64,000 nt of DNA from Natrinema caseinilyticum. Lineage in GTDB: Archaea > Halobacteriota > Halobacteria > Halobacteriales > Natrialbaceae. Made by a program: the position numbers and the translations under genes. Shown in pieces: positions 18,543 through 27,274 of this stretch. Every line of letters begins with the position of its first letter. Positions within the stretch are counted from its first letter, which is position 1. The stretch spans positions 2,291,369 to 2,355,368 of the forward strand of contig NZ_CP100445.1 in NCBI RefSeq assembly GCF_024227435.1, given 5' to 3'. The notes under the pieces were generated by a model, which was not told where the DNA came from, searched no databases, and saw only the letters and a program-made list of their open reading frames with translations.

Positions 18543-19187
18543 ATGGACGAAGGCGTAGCCCACGACCGCGCGGAAGCGAATTGGCTCGAGCGGATCGCGT
18601 CTGACTTTACGCGCGAGGCCTGGGTCTTTATCCCGATCGCCGTTACGATCAACGTCGCCGGTAGCTTCGTGGTCGACATCCTCGGCATCCCGCTGTTTTT
18701 CAACGTGATCGGCACGATCGCGCTCGCGATCGTGTCCGGGCCGTGGGTGGCCGCCGTCGCCGGCGCGTCGACGAACGTCGTCCTCGGCCTCCTACGGGCC
18801 CCGTTCTTCGTTCCGTTCGGGCTCGTCCAGGTTGGTATCGCGTTGGTCGTGGGATACCTGGCAACCCGTGGCTGGTTCCGCGTCCGGAAATTCGGAGACC
18901 ACGTCTGGCTCGTCGCGACCGGCCTCCTCGTTGCGGCGACTGCGGTCGTCATCAGCACCCCGATCATCGTACTCGTCTTCGGTGACCTGACCGGCGGTCC
19001 GGCGGACGTAGTGATAGAATTCTTCCTCGTCACCTGGACCGAACTTCTCACCGCCGTACTGGTCGCCGAGTTCGTTTACGAACCGATCGACAAGATCGTC
19101 AGCGTGTTCGTCGCTTACTTCATCGCCACGTCGATTCCGCGCCGATATCTCCCCCCGTTCGGACGGCGGACGCTGACGCGCGAGTGA
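18543..19187 (+). CDS. ECF transporter S-component-like membrane protein
   Basis: A 214-residue membrane protein with five to six helices. The layout, with a short amphipathic N-terminus, then VAGSFVVDILGIPLFFNVIG and GPWVAAVAGASTNVVLGLL, resembles substrate-binding S components of energy-coupling-factor vitamin or metal importers. No ECF ATPases or T component are adjacent, so it would need distant partners. The assignment rests on helix pattern rather than on a firm motif. Confidence 0.6.
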   Translation: MDEGVAHDRAEANWLERIASDFTREAWVFIPIAVTINVAGSFVVDILGIPLFFNVIGTIALAIVSGPWVAAVAGASTNVVLGLLRAPFFVPFGLVQVGIALVVGYLATRGWFRVRKFGDHVWLVATGLLVAATAVVISTPIIVLVFGDLTGGPADVVIEFFLVTWTELLTAVLVAEFVYEPIDKIVSVFVAYFIATSIPRRYLPPFGRRTLTRE

Positions 19188-19349
19188 CGAACGCGATCGG
19201 TACCGAAAGCGGTCGGACTCGATCCACGGACTGTGCGCTCGAACCGGACGACCTCACCGCTTCCGTTGCGATTACGTGAAAAAGAGAGGAGAACCAACCG
19301 CGATACGCGGGGAGACTTTTCTGGGCCGGTTTCGCGATTGGATAGTCGT

Positions 19350-19733
19350 TCACCCATTTCGTGAGAACCTGCCGTTCGGATCGTCCGTCACCGCGGACTC
19401 CCCGATCTCGCGGCTCGAGAGCGCGTCGCTGTCGGTGTGATCGGTCAGGAATATGCGAACGGTGCCGTCCGATAGCTCGGCGAGGTCGGAGCGCTCGTCT
19501 CCAACGACGAGTTCGTGACCGGCGATTTCTCCGGCAGGACGAAGAGTTCGTCGTACGTCCCCGATCCGTCGACGACGTACCCCTGGTCGCTTCGCTCGAA
19601 GTCCCCGGTGGACGGCCAGCCCGAAAGCCCCGGTGAAAGTCATCGTCCACGGATACGCCGTGCCGCGAACCACACCCGCCGCATCGACTGCCTCGACCAC
19701 ATTTCGTCGTGTGACGGCCGTCTGTCCCATCGT
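19350..19733 (-). pseudogene. Degenerate gene with compensating frameshifts
   Basis: Coding character on the minus strand jumps between frames. The start reads TAVTRRNVVEAVDAAGVVRG, but from about 19640 to 19540 the protein-like acidic sequence is in another frame (DFERSDQGYVVDGSGTYDEL). It then returns to the first frame (IAGHELVVGDERSDLAEL and onward to the stop at 19350). A +1 and a -1 change would produce this. In the nominal frame the middle becomes an Arg-rich run atypical of haloarchaea. No family recognised; it could also reflect two sequence errors. Confidence 0.4.
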
Positions 19734-19771
19734 CGTTGGTTGGCCCACGTCGTAGCAATGCGGGATGGACG

Positions 19772-20056
19772 CTACTCTGGGAACTCACTGATGATATCTT
19801 CGGGGAGGGCTTTGAGCGTTTGACCGGTGATATACCCCTCACTCTCGACCTTCAGTATGGCCTTCGCGTAACTTTCATCGTCGGGGAACTCGGAGATCAC
19901 GACGTTGTCGTACGGTCCCATCGTATAGTATACGTCTTTGACCGCTCCCCCTTGCGACTCGACTATTTCGGCCCCGGCTTCGTCTCGATCGAGGCTATCT
20001 TCGACGTTCTCGATCCCCTTTTGCGTCCAGTTCAACAGCGTGATATACGTTGGCAT
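19772..20056 (-). CDS. GYD domain protein
   Basis: A 94-residue cytosolic protein of the GYD family, named for a conserved Gly-Tyr-Asp which appears here as GPYDNVV. It has a ferredoxin-like alpha/beta fold and begins MPTYITLLNWTQKGIENVED. The family is widespread, its biochemical role unknown. The start at 20056 matches the family N-terminus; an in-frame ATG at 20086 would add ten low-complexity residues. Confidence 0.88.
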   Translation of the reverse strand: MPTYITLLNWTQKGIENVEDSLDRDEAGAEIVESQGGAVKDVYYTMGPYDNVVISEFPDDESYAKAILKVESEGYITGQTLKALPEDIISEFPE

Positions 20057-20271
20057 TGCGTCGGCACTTCCACCGTCAGACGGCATAATACCCCCATTTG
20101 CTGCGTGTAGTCGGGCGACGCCGCTGCTACTCGTGGGCTAGCGCTGCTGGCGCTCAGTATGTCAGGACGGCCGTGCGCGATACGGAGTGTGAGTGTTGCA
20201 CAGTGTGCGTTTAGGACAGCAATACGGACAGCGGAGGTGTTCTCCCGGCCGAGACGGGGACAGATCCCCGA

Positions 20272-21063
20272 TTATCCGTCGCGGAACGCGGTGACTTCCG
20301 CCGAGATCCGGGCCGGCGCTTCGCCGGGACCGCTGTGACTGACGCCGTCGAACTCCACGAAACGGCTGTGGGGGAGCGCCTCGTGGACGTCGCGGGCGCT
20401 CTTCCGAAGGAAGTCCGGGCCGTCGGTACCGGACATCACGAGCACGGGAGCGTCGACATCGAGACGGGCAGGGAGTTCGTATCGCTCGACGGCGCGGTTC
20501 ATTCGGACGACTTCTTCGGCGAGGTCGACGCAATCCGGCCAGACCGGCCACGCTGCCAGCCACGCATCGAGGTCGTCGATGCCGTCGGGATGGAGGACCG
20601 TCTCGACGTACCGTTTGACCGCCTCGCGTCGCCGTCCATCCGCGATGAGCTTCTCCATGCGGTCGGCAAGGTCGGCCTGCTCCCGGAAGCCGTCGGGAAG
20701 GATTGCCGGTTCGTAGACGAGGACAGCCTCGACCGCTGCGTCCGTCGCAGTCTCGAGTGCAGTCAGCGCGCCAAACGAGTGGCCGAACAGGATCGGGTCG
20801 CCGTCGACGGCGTCGACGAGCGTTTGTACGTCGGTGGTTTCGCGGTCCAGCACCTCGGCGGCGCTCGTCGTCTCCGGGTCGTCCAGACAGGTTCCGAACC
20901 CCGGCCGCTGAGGGAGGACGACACCGAAGTCGTCGAAGTGAGGCACGACCGCACTCCAGTACTCCCGCGGAGCCATGCCCCCGTGGAGGAGGATCAGCGG
21001 CTGACCGTCGCCGCGACGTTCGTAGGTCAATTCTGTGCCAGCTGCGGACTGTGTCACCTGCAT
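20272..21063 (-). CDS. Alpha/beta hydrolase
   Basis: A 263-residue alpha/beta-fold hydrolase with an apparently complete triad: oxyanion segment LLHGGMAP, nucleophile elbow GHSFG, acid in SGTDGPDF and the catalytic His in VSHSG. Substrate is unknown; esterase or small-molecule hydrolase is likely. It is divergent from the HTH-10 regulator at 21275, which may or may not control it. Confidence 0.88.
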   Translation of the reverse strand: MQVTQSAAGTELTYERRGDGQPLILLHGGMAPREYWSAVVPHFDDFGVVLPQRPGFGTCLDDPETTSAAEVLDRETTDVQTLVDAVDGDPILFGHSFGALTALETATDAAVEAVLVYEPAILPDGFREQADLADRMEKLIADGRRREAVKRYVETVLHPDGIDDLDAWLAAWPVWPDCVDLAEEVVRMNRAVERYELPARLDVDAPVLVMSGTDGPDFLRKSARDVHEALPHSRFVEFDGVSHSGPGEAPARISAEVTAFRDG

Positions 21064-21274
21064 GTATCTTTCCGTACCCGGACGGGTAGGCTAAGCCGTT
21101 CTCTCAGTAATCCGGCAGTTTAAATGGGGGCAGTCGGAGAGGGTGAGCTGCTTGCGGGCAGGTAGTCGGACGTGGGGCCGATCGAATCGCCGGGACTCAA
21201 CTTCAGTCTCGGCGATTCGATCGTGTGCCCGGCGCTTTCGGCACGCCCATTAGCGTCCGCACGGACGGCAGCGT

Positions 21275-21967
21275 ATGGGTCTAGTCGCCGAATTCGAGAT
21301 CCACTGCGAGGCGCTTCCGCTGGCCGGGGTTGCGGCGGCCGTCCCCGAGGCGACGCTGATCCTGGAATTGCAGTTCAACCACGGTGACCGACCGCTGTTT
21401 TTGGTCACCGCGAGTGGCGTGTCCAGGACAGAACTCGAGCACGCCCTCGGTGCCGCTCGTGACGTCGAAAGGTGGACGCTCGTCGGCCAGGCCGGGGACA
21501 CGCGCCGGTATCAGATACGGCCGGCGCTGAGCCTCGAAGAACAACTCGGAGACGCGATCGACGACCTGACCGGGCTCAAAGCGCTCGCGACAGCCGAGGC
21601 CATCATCGAACGGATCGAGGTACGGGACGACGGATGGCGCCAAACCGGCTGGTTTGCCAGCCGAGACGCGTTCACCGAGTTCTCGTCGTTCTGGCAACAC
21701 AACGCCGGCTTTCGATTGCGCCGTCTCACGCAGGATGGAGAGAGTGAACCGCCGGGTGAGGGACTCACTGACCGCCAACACGAAGCGCTCCGAACGGCCT
21801 ACGAACTGGGCCATTTCGATATCCCGCGACGGGCGTCTCTGGAAGACGTTGCCACAGAGTTGGATATCTCTGCGTCTTCGGTCTCCGAACGATTACGTCG
21901 TGCGCAAACCCGACTCATCGAGGAGACAGTGGCCCCGACGTGGCCGCCACTCCCCACCCGATCGTGA
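21275..21967 (+). CDS. HTH-10 (bacterio-opsin activator family) transcriptional regulator
   Basis: A 230-residue DNA-binding regulator. An N-terminal sensor-like domain covers about residues 1-150, and the C-terminal HTH-10 domain begins at LTDRQHEALRTAYELGHFDIPR with the recognition helix in ELDISASSVSERLRRAQ. This architecture is characteristic of haloarchaeal Bat-type regulators. No PAS or GAF domain is present. It is divergent from the alpha/beta hydrolase gene, so control of that gene is plausible but unproven. Confidence 0.9.
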   Translation: MGLVAEFEIHCEALPLAGVAAAVPEATLILELQFNHGDRPLFLVTASGVSRTELEHALGAARDVERWTLVGQAGDTRRYQIRPALSLEEQLGDAIDDLTGLKALATAEAIIERIEVRDDGWRQTGWFASRDAFTEFSSFWQHNAGFRLRRLTQDGESEPPGEGLTDRQHEALRTAYELGHFDIPRRASLEDVATELDISASSVSERLRRAQTRLIEETVAPTWPPLPTRS

Positions 21968-22122
21968 TCGCTCGGCTACGAGCGACACCGTCGCCGTGCC
22001 AATCTGCGCCTTCGCCGAAGTAACGTGTCAACCACCGGTGACCCGGAGAAACTGCTACATTCGCGCTGTGTAGTCAGCACGACGGTGGAAACGTATCACC
22101 GCTCGAGGGTTTCACCACGTCC

Positions 22123-22290
22123 CTACTTCCGAGCCGAACGCGCCTCATCGTCGCTGCCTTCTCGAGGATCGTCCGCGAGTTCGGAGACCCCTTCGGATAC
22201 CATCCGTGCGTTGCCACGTTCCACGAGACGACCAAGCCGGTCACGCACGTACCGCAGACTGGAGCCTGGAGCCGGCGACGAACGGCGCGG
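22123..22290 (-). pseudogene. Remnant of a winged-helix (PhiH1 repressor-like) regulator
   Basis: The last 45 or so codons of a minus-strand frame encode LRYVRDRLGRLVERGNARMV, then SEGVSELADDPRE and an acidic tail ending at 22123. This resembles the recognition helix and wing of phage PhiH1-repressor-like winged-helix proteins (YVxxRLxRLxEHG...YELxDDPRE). No start or N-terminal half is found upstream, so it is read as a decayed tail. Confidence 0.35.
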
Positions 22291-22400
22291 TTACGACCAG
22301 CGGACACCGTGGTGAGGCGTCCTGGCTGGGACACACAGCGCCTCGACGCACTCGAGGCGAAAAACGCCGAGCGAGCGACTACGCCGGCGCTACTCGGTTT

Positions 22401-24677
22401 CTAGCTGACAGACACTGACGTACTCGAGGTCTGTGAGTTACCGTCCTCGTCTTCTTGATGCTGCGTCTGTGAGGCCTCGACCTCGTCACCCTCCGAGGCG
22501 GTGACGTCCGTCGATTGAGACTGGCTCATTCCGTCGTCGTCGGCAACCTGGGACTGGTCTTGTTCGACTTCGGAAGCTGACGGGGTATCCTCGGACTCTG
22601 ATTGGGTGTCCGCGGCATCGTCGCTCTGCGAGATGGATGCTTCCTGACTGAAGTCTTGTTCGATGCCGTCACCCACGATCACCTGTTCTAGCGATTGATC
22701 GATGGTTGCGCTCTGTTCCGTGTCGCCGTCTCCATCTTGGGATGCGGATTGGTCGATTTCAGCGCGTTGGTCTCCGTTCTGCTCGTTGTCGGTACCGTCT
22801 ACGGTCTGGGTATGGTTCTGGTCGATTTCGGCCTCCTGACCGATATTCTGTTCTTCGTTGCTGTCGTCTGCCTGCTGTGCAGCATCTTGGTTGATGTCAC
22901 TGTGCTGTGACGAATTTTGCTCGTTGTCGGTACCGTCTGCGGTCTGGGTCTGATCCTGGTCGATTTCGGCTTCCTGTCCGATATCCTGATCGTTGTCGCT
23001 GTCGTCTGCCTGCTGTGCAGCGTCTTGACTGATGTCACTACGCTTCGTCGCGTTTTGCTCGTTGTCGAACCCTATCGCAGTCTGGCTCTGGCTGCCATCC
23101 TGGCCGCTGCTCTGATCGACGTTCTGTTCGTTGGTGGTCGCGTTACTCTCTTCACCATCACCAACACCGAGGAACCCGTCTTCGCCTTCAGCTGAACTCT
23201 CGACGTCCTGGTCGACGTTCTGGTCGGCGGTCTGTTCGCTCTCGGCGGTTTGGTCGTTGCCGCTACCAAACTGTGCAACCTGGGTCTGACTGCTGTCCTG
23301 GTCGCTCTCCTGTGATGCACGCTGATCGTTCTCGGTGGCGTCACTCTCCGCGTCACCGCCGACGCCAAAGACGGCGTCACCATCGTCGGCCGAACTGGCG
23401 ACACTCTGATCGACGTGCTGGTCGGCGGTCTGTTCGTTCTCGGCAGTCTGGCCGTTGCTCTCGTCCGCAGTTTGGCTCTGGTCGCTGTCCTGGCTGCTCA
23501 CCTGTGACGCACGCTGGTCGTTCTCGGTGGCGTTACTCTCCGCGTTGCCGCCACCACCCAGGATGGCGTCACCACCGTCGGCCGAACTGGCGACGCTCTG
23601 GTCGACGTTCTGGTCGGCGGCCTGTGCGTTCTCGGCGGTTTGGTCGTTGTTATCGAACTGGGCAAATTGGCGCTGATCGCTGTCCTGGCTGCTCGCCTGT
23701 GACGCACGCTGGTCGTTCTCGGTGGCGTCACTCTCCGCGTCACCGCCGACGCCAAAGACGGCGTCACCACCGTCGGCTGAACTCTCGACGCTCTGATCGA
23801 CGTGCTGGTCGGCGGCCTGTGCGTTCTCGGCGGTTTGGTCGTTGTTGTCACCTTGTGCGGTCTGACTTGGATCGAATCTGCTATCCTGGCTGCTCACCTG
23901 CGACGTACTCTGGTCGTTCTCGGTAGCGTCACTCTCTGCGTCACCGCCGACGCCAAAGATGGCGTCACCACCGTCGGCCGAACTGGCGACGTTCTGGTCG
24001 ACGTGCTGGCCGGCGGTCTGTTCACTCTCGACAGTTTGGTCGTTGTCGCTACCGAACTGTGCAAACTGGCGCTGTTCGCTGAACTGGCTGCTCGCCTGTG
24101 ACGCACGCTGATCGGTCTCGGTGGCGTCACTCTCCGCGTTACCGCCGACACCAAAGATGGCGTCACCACCATCGGCTGAACTCTCGACGTTCTGGTCGAC
24201 GTGCTGGTCGGCGGCCTGTGCGTTCTCCGCAGTTTGGTCGTTGTTGCTGCCGAACTGTACCTGCTGGAGCTGATTGCTGTCCTGGCCGCTCTCCTGTGAC
24301 GCACGCTGGTCGGTCTCGGTGGCGTCACTCTCCGCGTCACCGCCGACACCAACGATTCCAGTACCGTCCTCACTGGAAGTGGTGACGGACTGGTCGATAC
24401 CCTGTATACTCTCTTGTATCGATTGAGCTTCCTGTGAGTTGTCTCCAACGTTGTTTCGCGATCTATCAAGATTCTGTTCGATCAGCTGGGTGAATTGTTG
24501 TACGGTATCCTCACCCTCGTCGATCGAGTTGTACTCTTGTTCCGGCTCTTGCACGGCCGAGTCGTCGGCTGCTGCCGTCATTGCGACGCTGCCGGCGATC
24601 ATACCCGTTAGCACGAGCAGGGAGATCAATCCGACTGCAATCCGCCTGGGAAATCGGTTTTTCGTACTCGTATCCAT
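22401..24677 (-). CDS. Exported Gln/Asp-rich repeat protein, possible curli-like fibre protein
   Basis: A 758-residue secreted protein. Residues 1-36 form a Sec signal peptide (RRIAVGLISLLVLTGMIAG), so ATG at 24677 is used. The mature protein is almost entirely repeats, very acidic, rich in Gln, Asp, Ser and Ala and with no Cys. About seven repeats of 64-67 residues carry FGVGGDAESDATENDQ and then many xxxQ tetrads. Five 23-residue repeats with NEQN and EIDQ motifs follow, then a Ser/Gln/Asp tail. No membrane anchor is seen at the C-terminus. Regular Gln/Asn spacing resembles curlin and beta-solenoid repeats, hence the fibre suggestion, which is inference. Confidence 0.75.
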   Translation of the reverse strand: MDTSTKNRFPRRIAVGLISLLVLTGMIAGSVAMTAAADDSAVQEPEQEYNSIDEGEDTVQQFTQLIEQNLDRSRNNVGDNSQEAQSIQESIQGIDQSVTTSSEDGTGIVGVGGDAESDATETDQRASQESGQDSNQLQQVQFGSNNDQTAENAQAADQHVDQNVESSADGGDAIFGVGGNAESDATETDQRASQASSQFSEQRQFAQFGSDNDQTVESEQTAGQHVDQNVASSADGGDAIFGVGGDAESDATENDQSTSQVSSQDSRFDPSQTAQGDNNDQTAENAQAADQHVDQSVESSADGGDAVFGVGGDAESDATENDQRASQASSQDSDQRQFAQFDNNDQTAENAQAADQNVDQSVASSADGGDAILGGGGNAESNATENDQRASQVSSQDSDQSQTADESNGQTAENEQTADQHVDQSVASSADDGDAVFGVGGDAESDATENDQRASQESDQDSSQTQVAQFGSGNDQTAESEQTADQNVDQDVESSAEGEDGFLGVGDGEESNATTNEQNVDQSSGQDGSQSQTAIGFDNEQNATKRSDISQDAAQQADDSDNDQDIGQEAEIDQDQTQTADGTDNEQNSSQHSDINQDAAQQADDSNEEQNIGQEAEIDQNHTQTVDGTDNEQNGDQRAEIDQSASQDGDGDTEQSATIDQSLEQVIVGDGIEQDFSQEASISQSDDAADTQSESEDTPSASEVEQDQSQVADDDGMSQSQSTDVTASEGDEVEASQTQHQEDEDGNSQTSSTSVSVS
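22722..23066 (-). repeat. Five tandem 69-bp (23-residue) repeats
   Basis: Within the repeat protein, five consecutive 23-codon units start at about 23066 and run to 22722. Each unit begins with an acidic pair and EQN or DQD, then xxQ, an EI-D-Q or DI-S-Q block, and ends DGT or DDS. Units 2 and 4 (IGQEAEIDQ) and units 1 and 3 (DAAQQADDS) are most alike, suggesting duplication of a two-unit block. Confidence 0.7.
23070..24377 (-). repeat. About seven near-identical repeats of 190-200 bp
   Basis: DNA-level direct repeats with a period of 192-201 bp. The segment ggtcgttctcggtggcgtca or a close variant recurs near 23330, 23517, 23710, 23910, 24110 and 24308. Each unit encodes about 65 residues. 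Units differ mainly in a short central stretch, as expected for repeats kept alike by recombination. Confidence 0.75.
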
Positions 24678-25268
24678 CGTATCACACGTGCCGATGACCG
24701 GCACTCGTCTAGAGTGTCGAAGGGATCTGATCACTCAGAACGGAGCGTCCGCCATCGGTTCCGTGGTCTCCCCTCGACGTATCTGCCACCTCACACGAGA
24801 CGACATCTACCGAGGATGACAGAATCGCTCTTGAACCGGTCAGATAGTTCACGCGAGAATTGTGTGCGAACAGCGGAGCCACTGCCGAGAGAAGCGTAGA
24901 AACGGCCTCCCACGGACTGTTTCAGTGACATCGCAGACTCACGGAGGGAATCGGCCAATCATCCATATCTGGCCCCTCGAGGTACCGCCGCCGAGACTGA
25001 GAAAGTGACGATTGGCACAGGCCTCTCAAAAATCATATTTATCCGATGTAAATTCGGTGCTTCCCAATCGGTGTGGGAACCGGAGCGAGAGCGCTGGTCT
25101 GAGTCGGGTGCGATCTGGTCGAGTGAATCTGTACGAGCGCTCTCAGCCGGACGGTGTTCGGTCCAGAACAGCCGTAGCTCCGTCCTCTCGTTCCGGTTCG
25201 CTCCTTCTGTGGACACGATTCCCTCCTCGAACAGTCATCACACGAAGTGTCACGGTCACAAGACGTCG
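24678..25268. other. Long intergenic region, no gene recognised
   Basis: About 590 bases between the repeat-protein start and the VTT-type gene. Open frames here lack acidic bias and known motifs. The AT-rich patch near 25020-25050 is promoter-like, but no downstream plus-strand gene follows it. It may hold the promoter and leader of the repeat-protein gene. Confidence 0.4.
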
Positions 25269-25835
25269 TCAAACGAACGTGGCGGCGCCTCCGACGAGTC
25301 CGAGCGTCACGATCAGGCGCCCGAGGCTCCCGAGGAACGTCGCGGCGGCGAACTTCAGGTGATCCTCTTCGAGGACGGCGAACGCGTAGATCGACAGCGT
25401 ATCGGGGAAAAACGGGACGCACAGCGCGAGCGCCAGGCCGCCATACCCGTAGCGCCGCGCCAGCGTGAACGTGCGGCGTTCCGTCCACGCGAGGACGTCG
25501 ACGCGCGAGCGTCGCAGCCAGCGCACGAGTGGGCCGGCCTGTTTGGCCTCTTGGCCCACCTGAAACGCGACGAGGCTCCCGACGGTTTTCCCCGTCGCGC
25601 TGACTCCCATGATGAGACCGAAGTGCGCCCACGTCGGGATGCCGAGGTCCAGGGGGGTCGCGAGGACGACCTCGCTCGGGCCGGGGAGCGCGAACGCGAT
25701 CAGTACCGAGTACACGAAGACGAAGCTCAACCCTGGCCACCCCGTTGCGCCAGCCGCGAGGGCGTGGACGCTGTCGGAGAGCCACGGCAAGACCTCGGTC
25801 CAGATAACCAGCCACGAAGTGCCCGTCGTACTCAC
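25269..25835 (-). CDS. VTT/YqaA-type membrane protein
   Basis: A 188-residue membrane protein of the VTT (SNARE-associated, DedA/YqaA-like) group. Hallmarks are the re-entrant segment with PGPSEVVLATPLDLGIPTW, a Gly-rich stretch GVSATGKTVGSLVAFQVGQ, and the Arg/Pro segment RYGYGGLALALCVPFFPDTL. Members act in membrane homeostasis or lipid movement. The start at 25835 overlaps the stop of a doubtful upstream frame. Confidence 0.8.
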   Translation of the reverse strand: MSTTGTSWLVIWTEVLPWLSDSVHALAAGATGWPGLSFVFVYSVLIAFALPGPSEVVLATPLDLGIPTWAHFGLIMGVSATGKTVGSLVAFQVGQEAKQAGPLVRWLRRSRVDVLAWTERRTFTLARRYGYGGLALALCVPFFPDTLSIYAFAVLEEDHLKFAAATFLGSLGRLIVTLGLVGGAATFV

Positions 25836-26233
25836 GGTCGAGGATGGGCGAGAGTCATCGTATATGCTTTCTGATCCGCCCCCTCAGTATCGAGGCCCCA
25901 CAACAGACACACTCGCGACCCCCTCCTCGTCCCGGTGGACGTCTCCGTCGCGGCTCGACGGTCGAAGACCGCGGTCGGCCCGCCCCGATGAACCACCCAC
26001 GCGCGACGCCAGCGCGCCGACCGTGCCGCGCCCTGCCGGCGCCACTCGTGGCGGATAAGCGAAAGGGCGCCGCCACCGATCATCGTGATCGTGATCGTAA
26101 TCGGGTGAAAGCGTACGAACAGCACCGGGCCGCACGGGCTCCCGGCTGGCAGTCAGCGGGGCGACCGCCACGAGACGGGAGCTCCGAAAGCGAACTGTGC
26201 TCGTAAAACGGGTTCACGCCGCAAAAGATGGGT
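25836..26233. other. Intergenic stretch, doubtful small frame
   Basis: About 400 bases. A minus-strand frame ending at 25832 would overlap the VTT gene by ATGA, but its protein is Arg-rich and without acidic residues, unlike haloarchaeal proteins. I see no convincing gene. Confidence 0.35.
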
Positions 26234-26252
26234 CTGTGGCCGGCGGCCACAG
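26234..26252 (-). terminator. Hairpin after the ferredoxin gene
   Basis: CTGTGGCC and GGCCACAG form an 8-bp perfect stem with a 3-nt loop, starting a few bases after the ferredoxin stop codon. On the minus strand it is followed by catcttttgc, a short T run. This fits a terminator-like or 3'-end-stabilising hairpin. Confidence 0.55.
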
Positions 26253-26258
26253 CGGCGA

Positions 26259-26648
26259 TTAAATGACGCGGTTCTGCAGGTAGTCGAGGTGCTTTGCGTT
26301 GTACACGATCTTGACCTCGTCCGTCTCGGCCGAACCGATGCAGGTCAGACGGACGTTTTTGTCCTCGACTTCCTCGTCCGAGAGGATCTGCTGCATGTCC
26401 ATCTGGATCTCGCCCTCCGTGATGATCGCCGCACAGTTCGCACAGGCACCTGCGCGACACGAGAACGGCCAGTCGTAGCCCTGGGCTTCGGCCGCCTCGA
26501 GGATGTATTCGCCCTCGGCAACGTCGAGCGTGCCGTAGTCCTCCTCGTCGAGGCCAGCATCGGCTGCCTCGTCGAAGAGATCATCATCGTCCATGTCCCA
26601 ACCCTGATCGTCCAGTACTTCGTAATTGAGGTATTCTACCGTGGGCAT
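26259..26648 (-). CDS. Plant-type 2Fe-2S ferredoxin of haloarchaea
   Basis: Soluble electron carrier of 129 residues. Cluster ligands are Cys64, Cys69, Cys72 and Cys103 in CRAGACANC and TCIG. Residues 10-40 are the acidic helical insertion ([15 protein letters not shown]) characteristic of halophilic ferredoxins, which serve as acceptors for 2-oxoacid oxidoreductases. The start [17 protein letters not shown] is the standard one. Monocistronic, followed by a hairpin. Confidence 0.96.
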   Translation of the reverse strand: MPTVEYLNYEVLDDQGWDMDDDDLFDEAADAGLDEEDYGTLDVAEGEYILEAAEAQGYDWPFSCRAGACANCAAIITEGEIQMDMQQILSDEEVEDKNVRLTCIGSAETDEVKIVYNAKHLDYLQNRVI

Positions 26649-27274
26649 CACTCGCCGGTTCGTGTCCCGCACTGGTATAGCTTGCTGTTCAGTCCTAAAT
26701 TGTCTTTGAGCCAGAATTGGCAACTTCCAAGGGAATAAGGGCCGCATTTGTTAGAAGATGTTCGGTCAAACGGGGGAGAAAAAGAATATCACGTGACTGG
26801 AGCAGGGTCTTTGCCTGATACGAACCGATGGGTCCGATGAGCGAGGACGAGCCGACAGATCGCACCGAACCGACGGGTCGCGGTCGGCCAGCTGCGATCA
26901 CGGCCAGGTCCGCATCGGTGGGCCGATCGAACGGCGGTCAGGGACGAACGAAACGAGTCACACCGGTCCGAAATCAGTTGGAACGGTCGAAAACGGCGCG
27001 AACGGTTCGAACCCGGTCGGACCGGCGAGAAATCGACCGGAACGACGCGAAGCGAGGGAAGTCGGCACGACGAGACAGAACACGTACGCCAGCCCGGCGG
27101 AGGCCGACGGGCCGATAACGCCGACGACGAGGACCGCGGAAACCATACCGGACCCCATTTTGCCTGCCGAAAAAGACGTCTCGGAACGTCGAGAGGACTA
27201 TCAGTGGGCGCGACAGGTACCGAACGCGAGTCGGAAACCGCATCGACTCGAGCCGGGTCGAGCCTCGCGATTCC
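26649..27274. other. Intergenic region with at most one small doubtful gene
   Basis: About 625 bases between the ferredoxin and the PiT permease genes. It holds a low-complexity stretch with many ggtcgaa/cgaacg variants around 26940-27060 and one small hydrophobic minus-strand frame, listed separately. No RNA gene was recognised. Confidence 0.4.
26958..27158 (-). CDS. Possible small membrane peptide
   Basis: A 66-residue frame with one or two hydrophobic segments at its start (MGSGMVSAVLVVGVIGPSAS, then GLAYVFCLVV) and a polar low-complexity tail. The helix pattern is credible, but the tail lacks acidic bias, and no family is recognised. Real only if conserved elsewhere. Confidence 0.25.
   Translation of the reverse strand: MGSGMVSAVLVVGVIGPSASAGLAYVFCLVVPTSLASRRSGRFLAGPTGFEPFAPFSTVPTDFGPV

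Noticed and set aside
22401-24677. Opposite-strand frames across the repeat gene that look like repetitive Arg/His-rich proteins
   Set aside because: They are mirror images of the Gln/Asp repeats and lack starts, promoters and haloarchaeal composition.
25832-26125. A 97-codon minus-strand frame with ATGA overlap to the VTT gene
   Set aside because: The product is Arg-rich with almost no acidic residues and no motif, so the overlap is probably chance.
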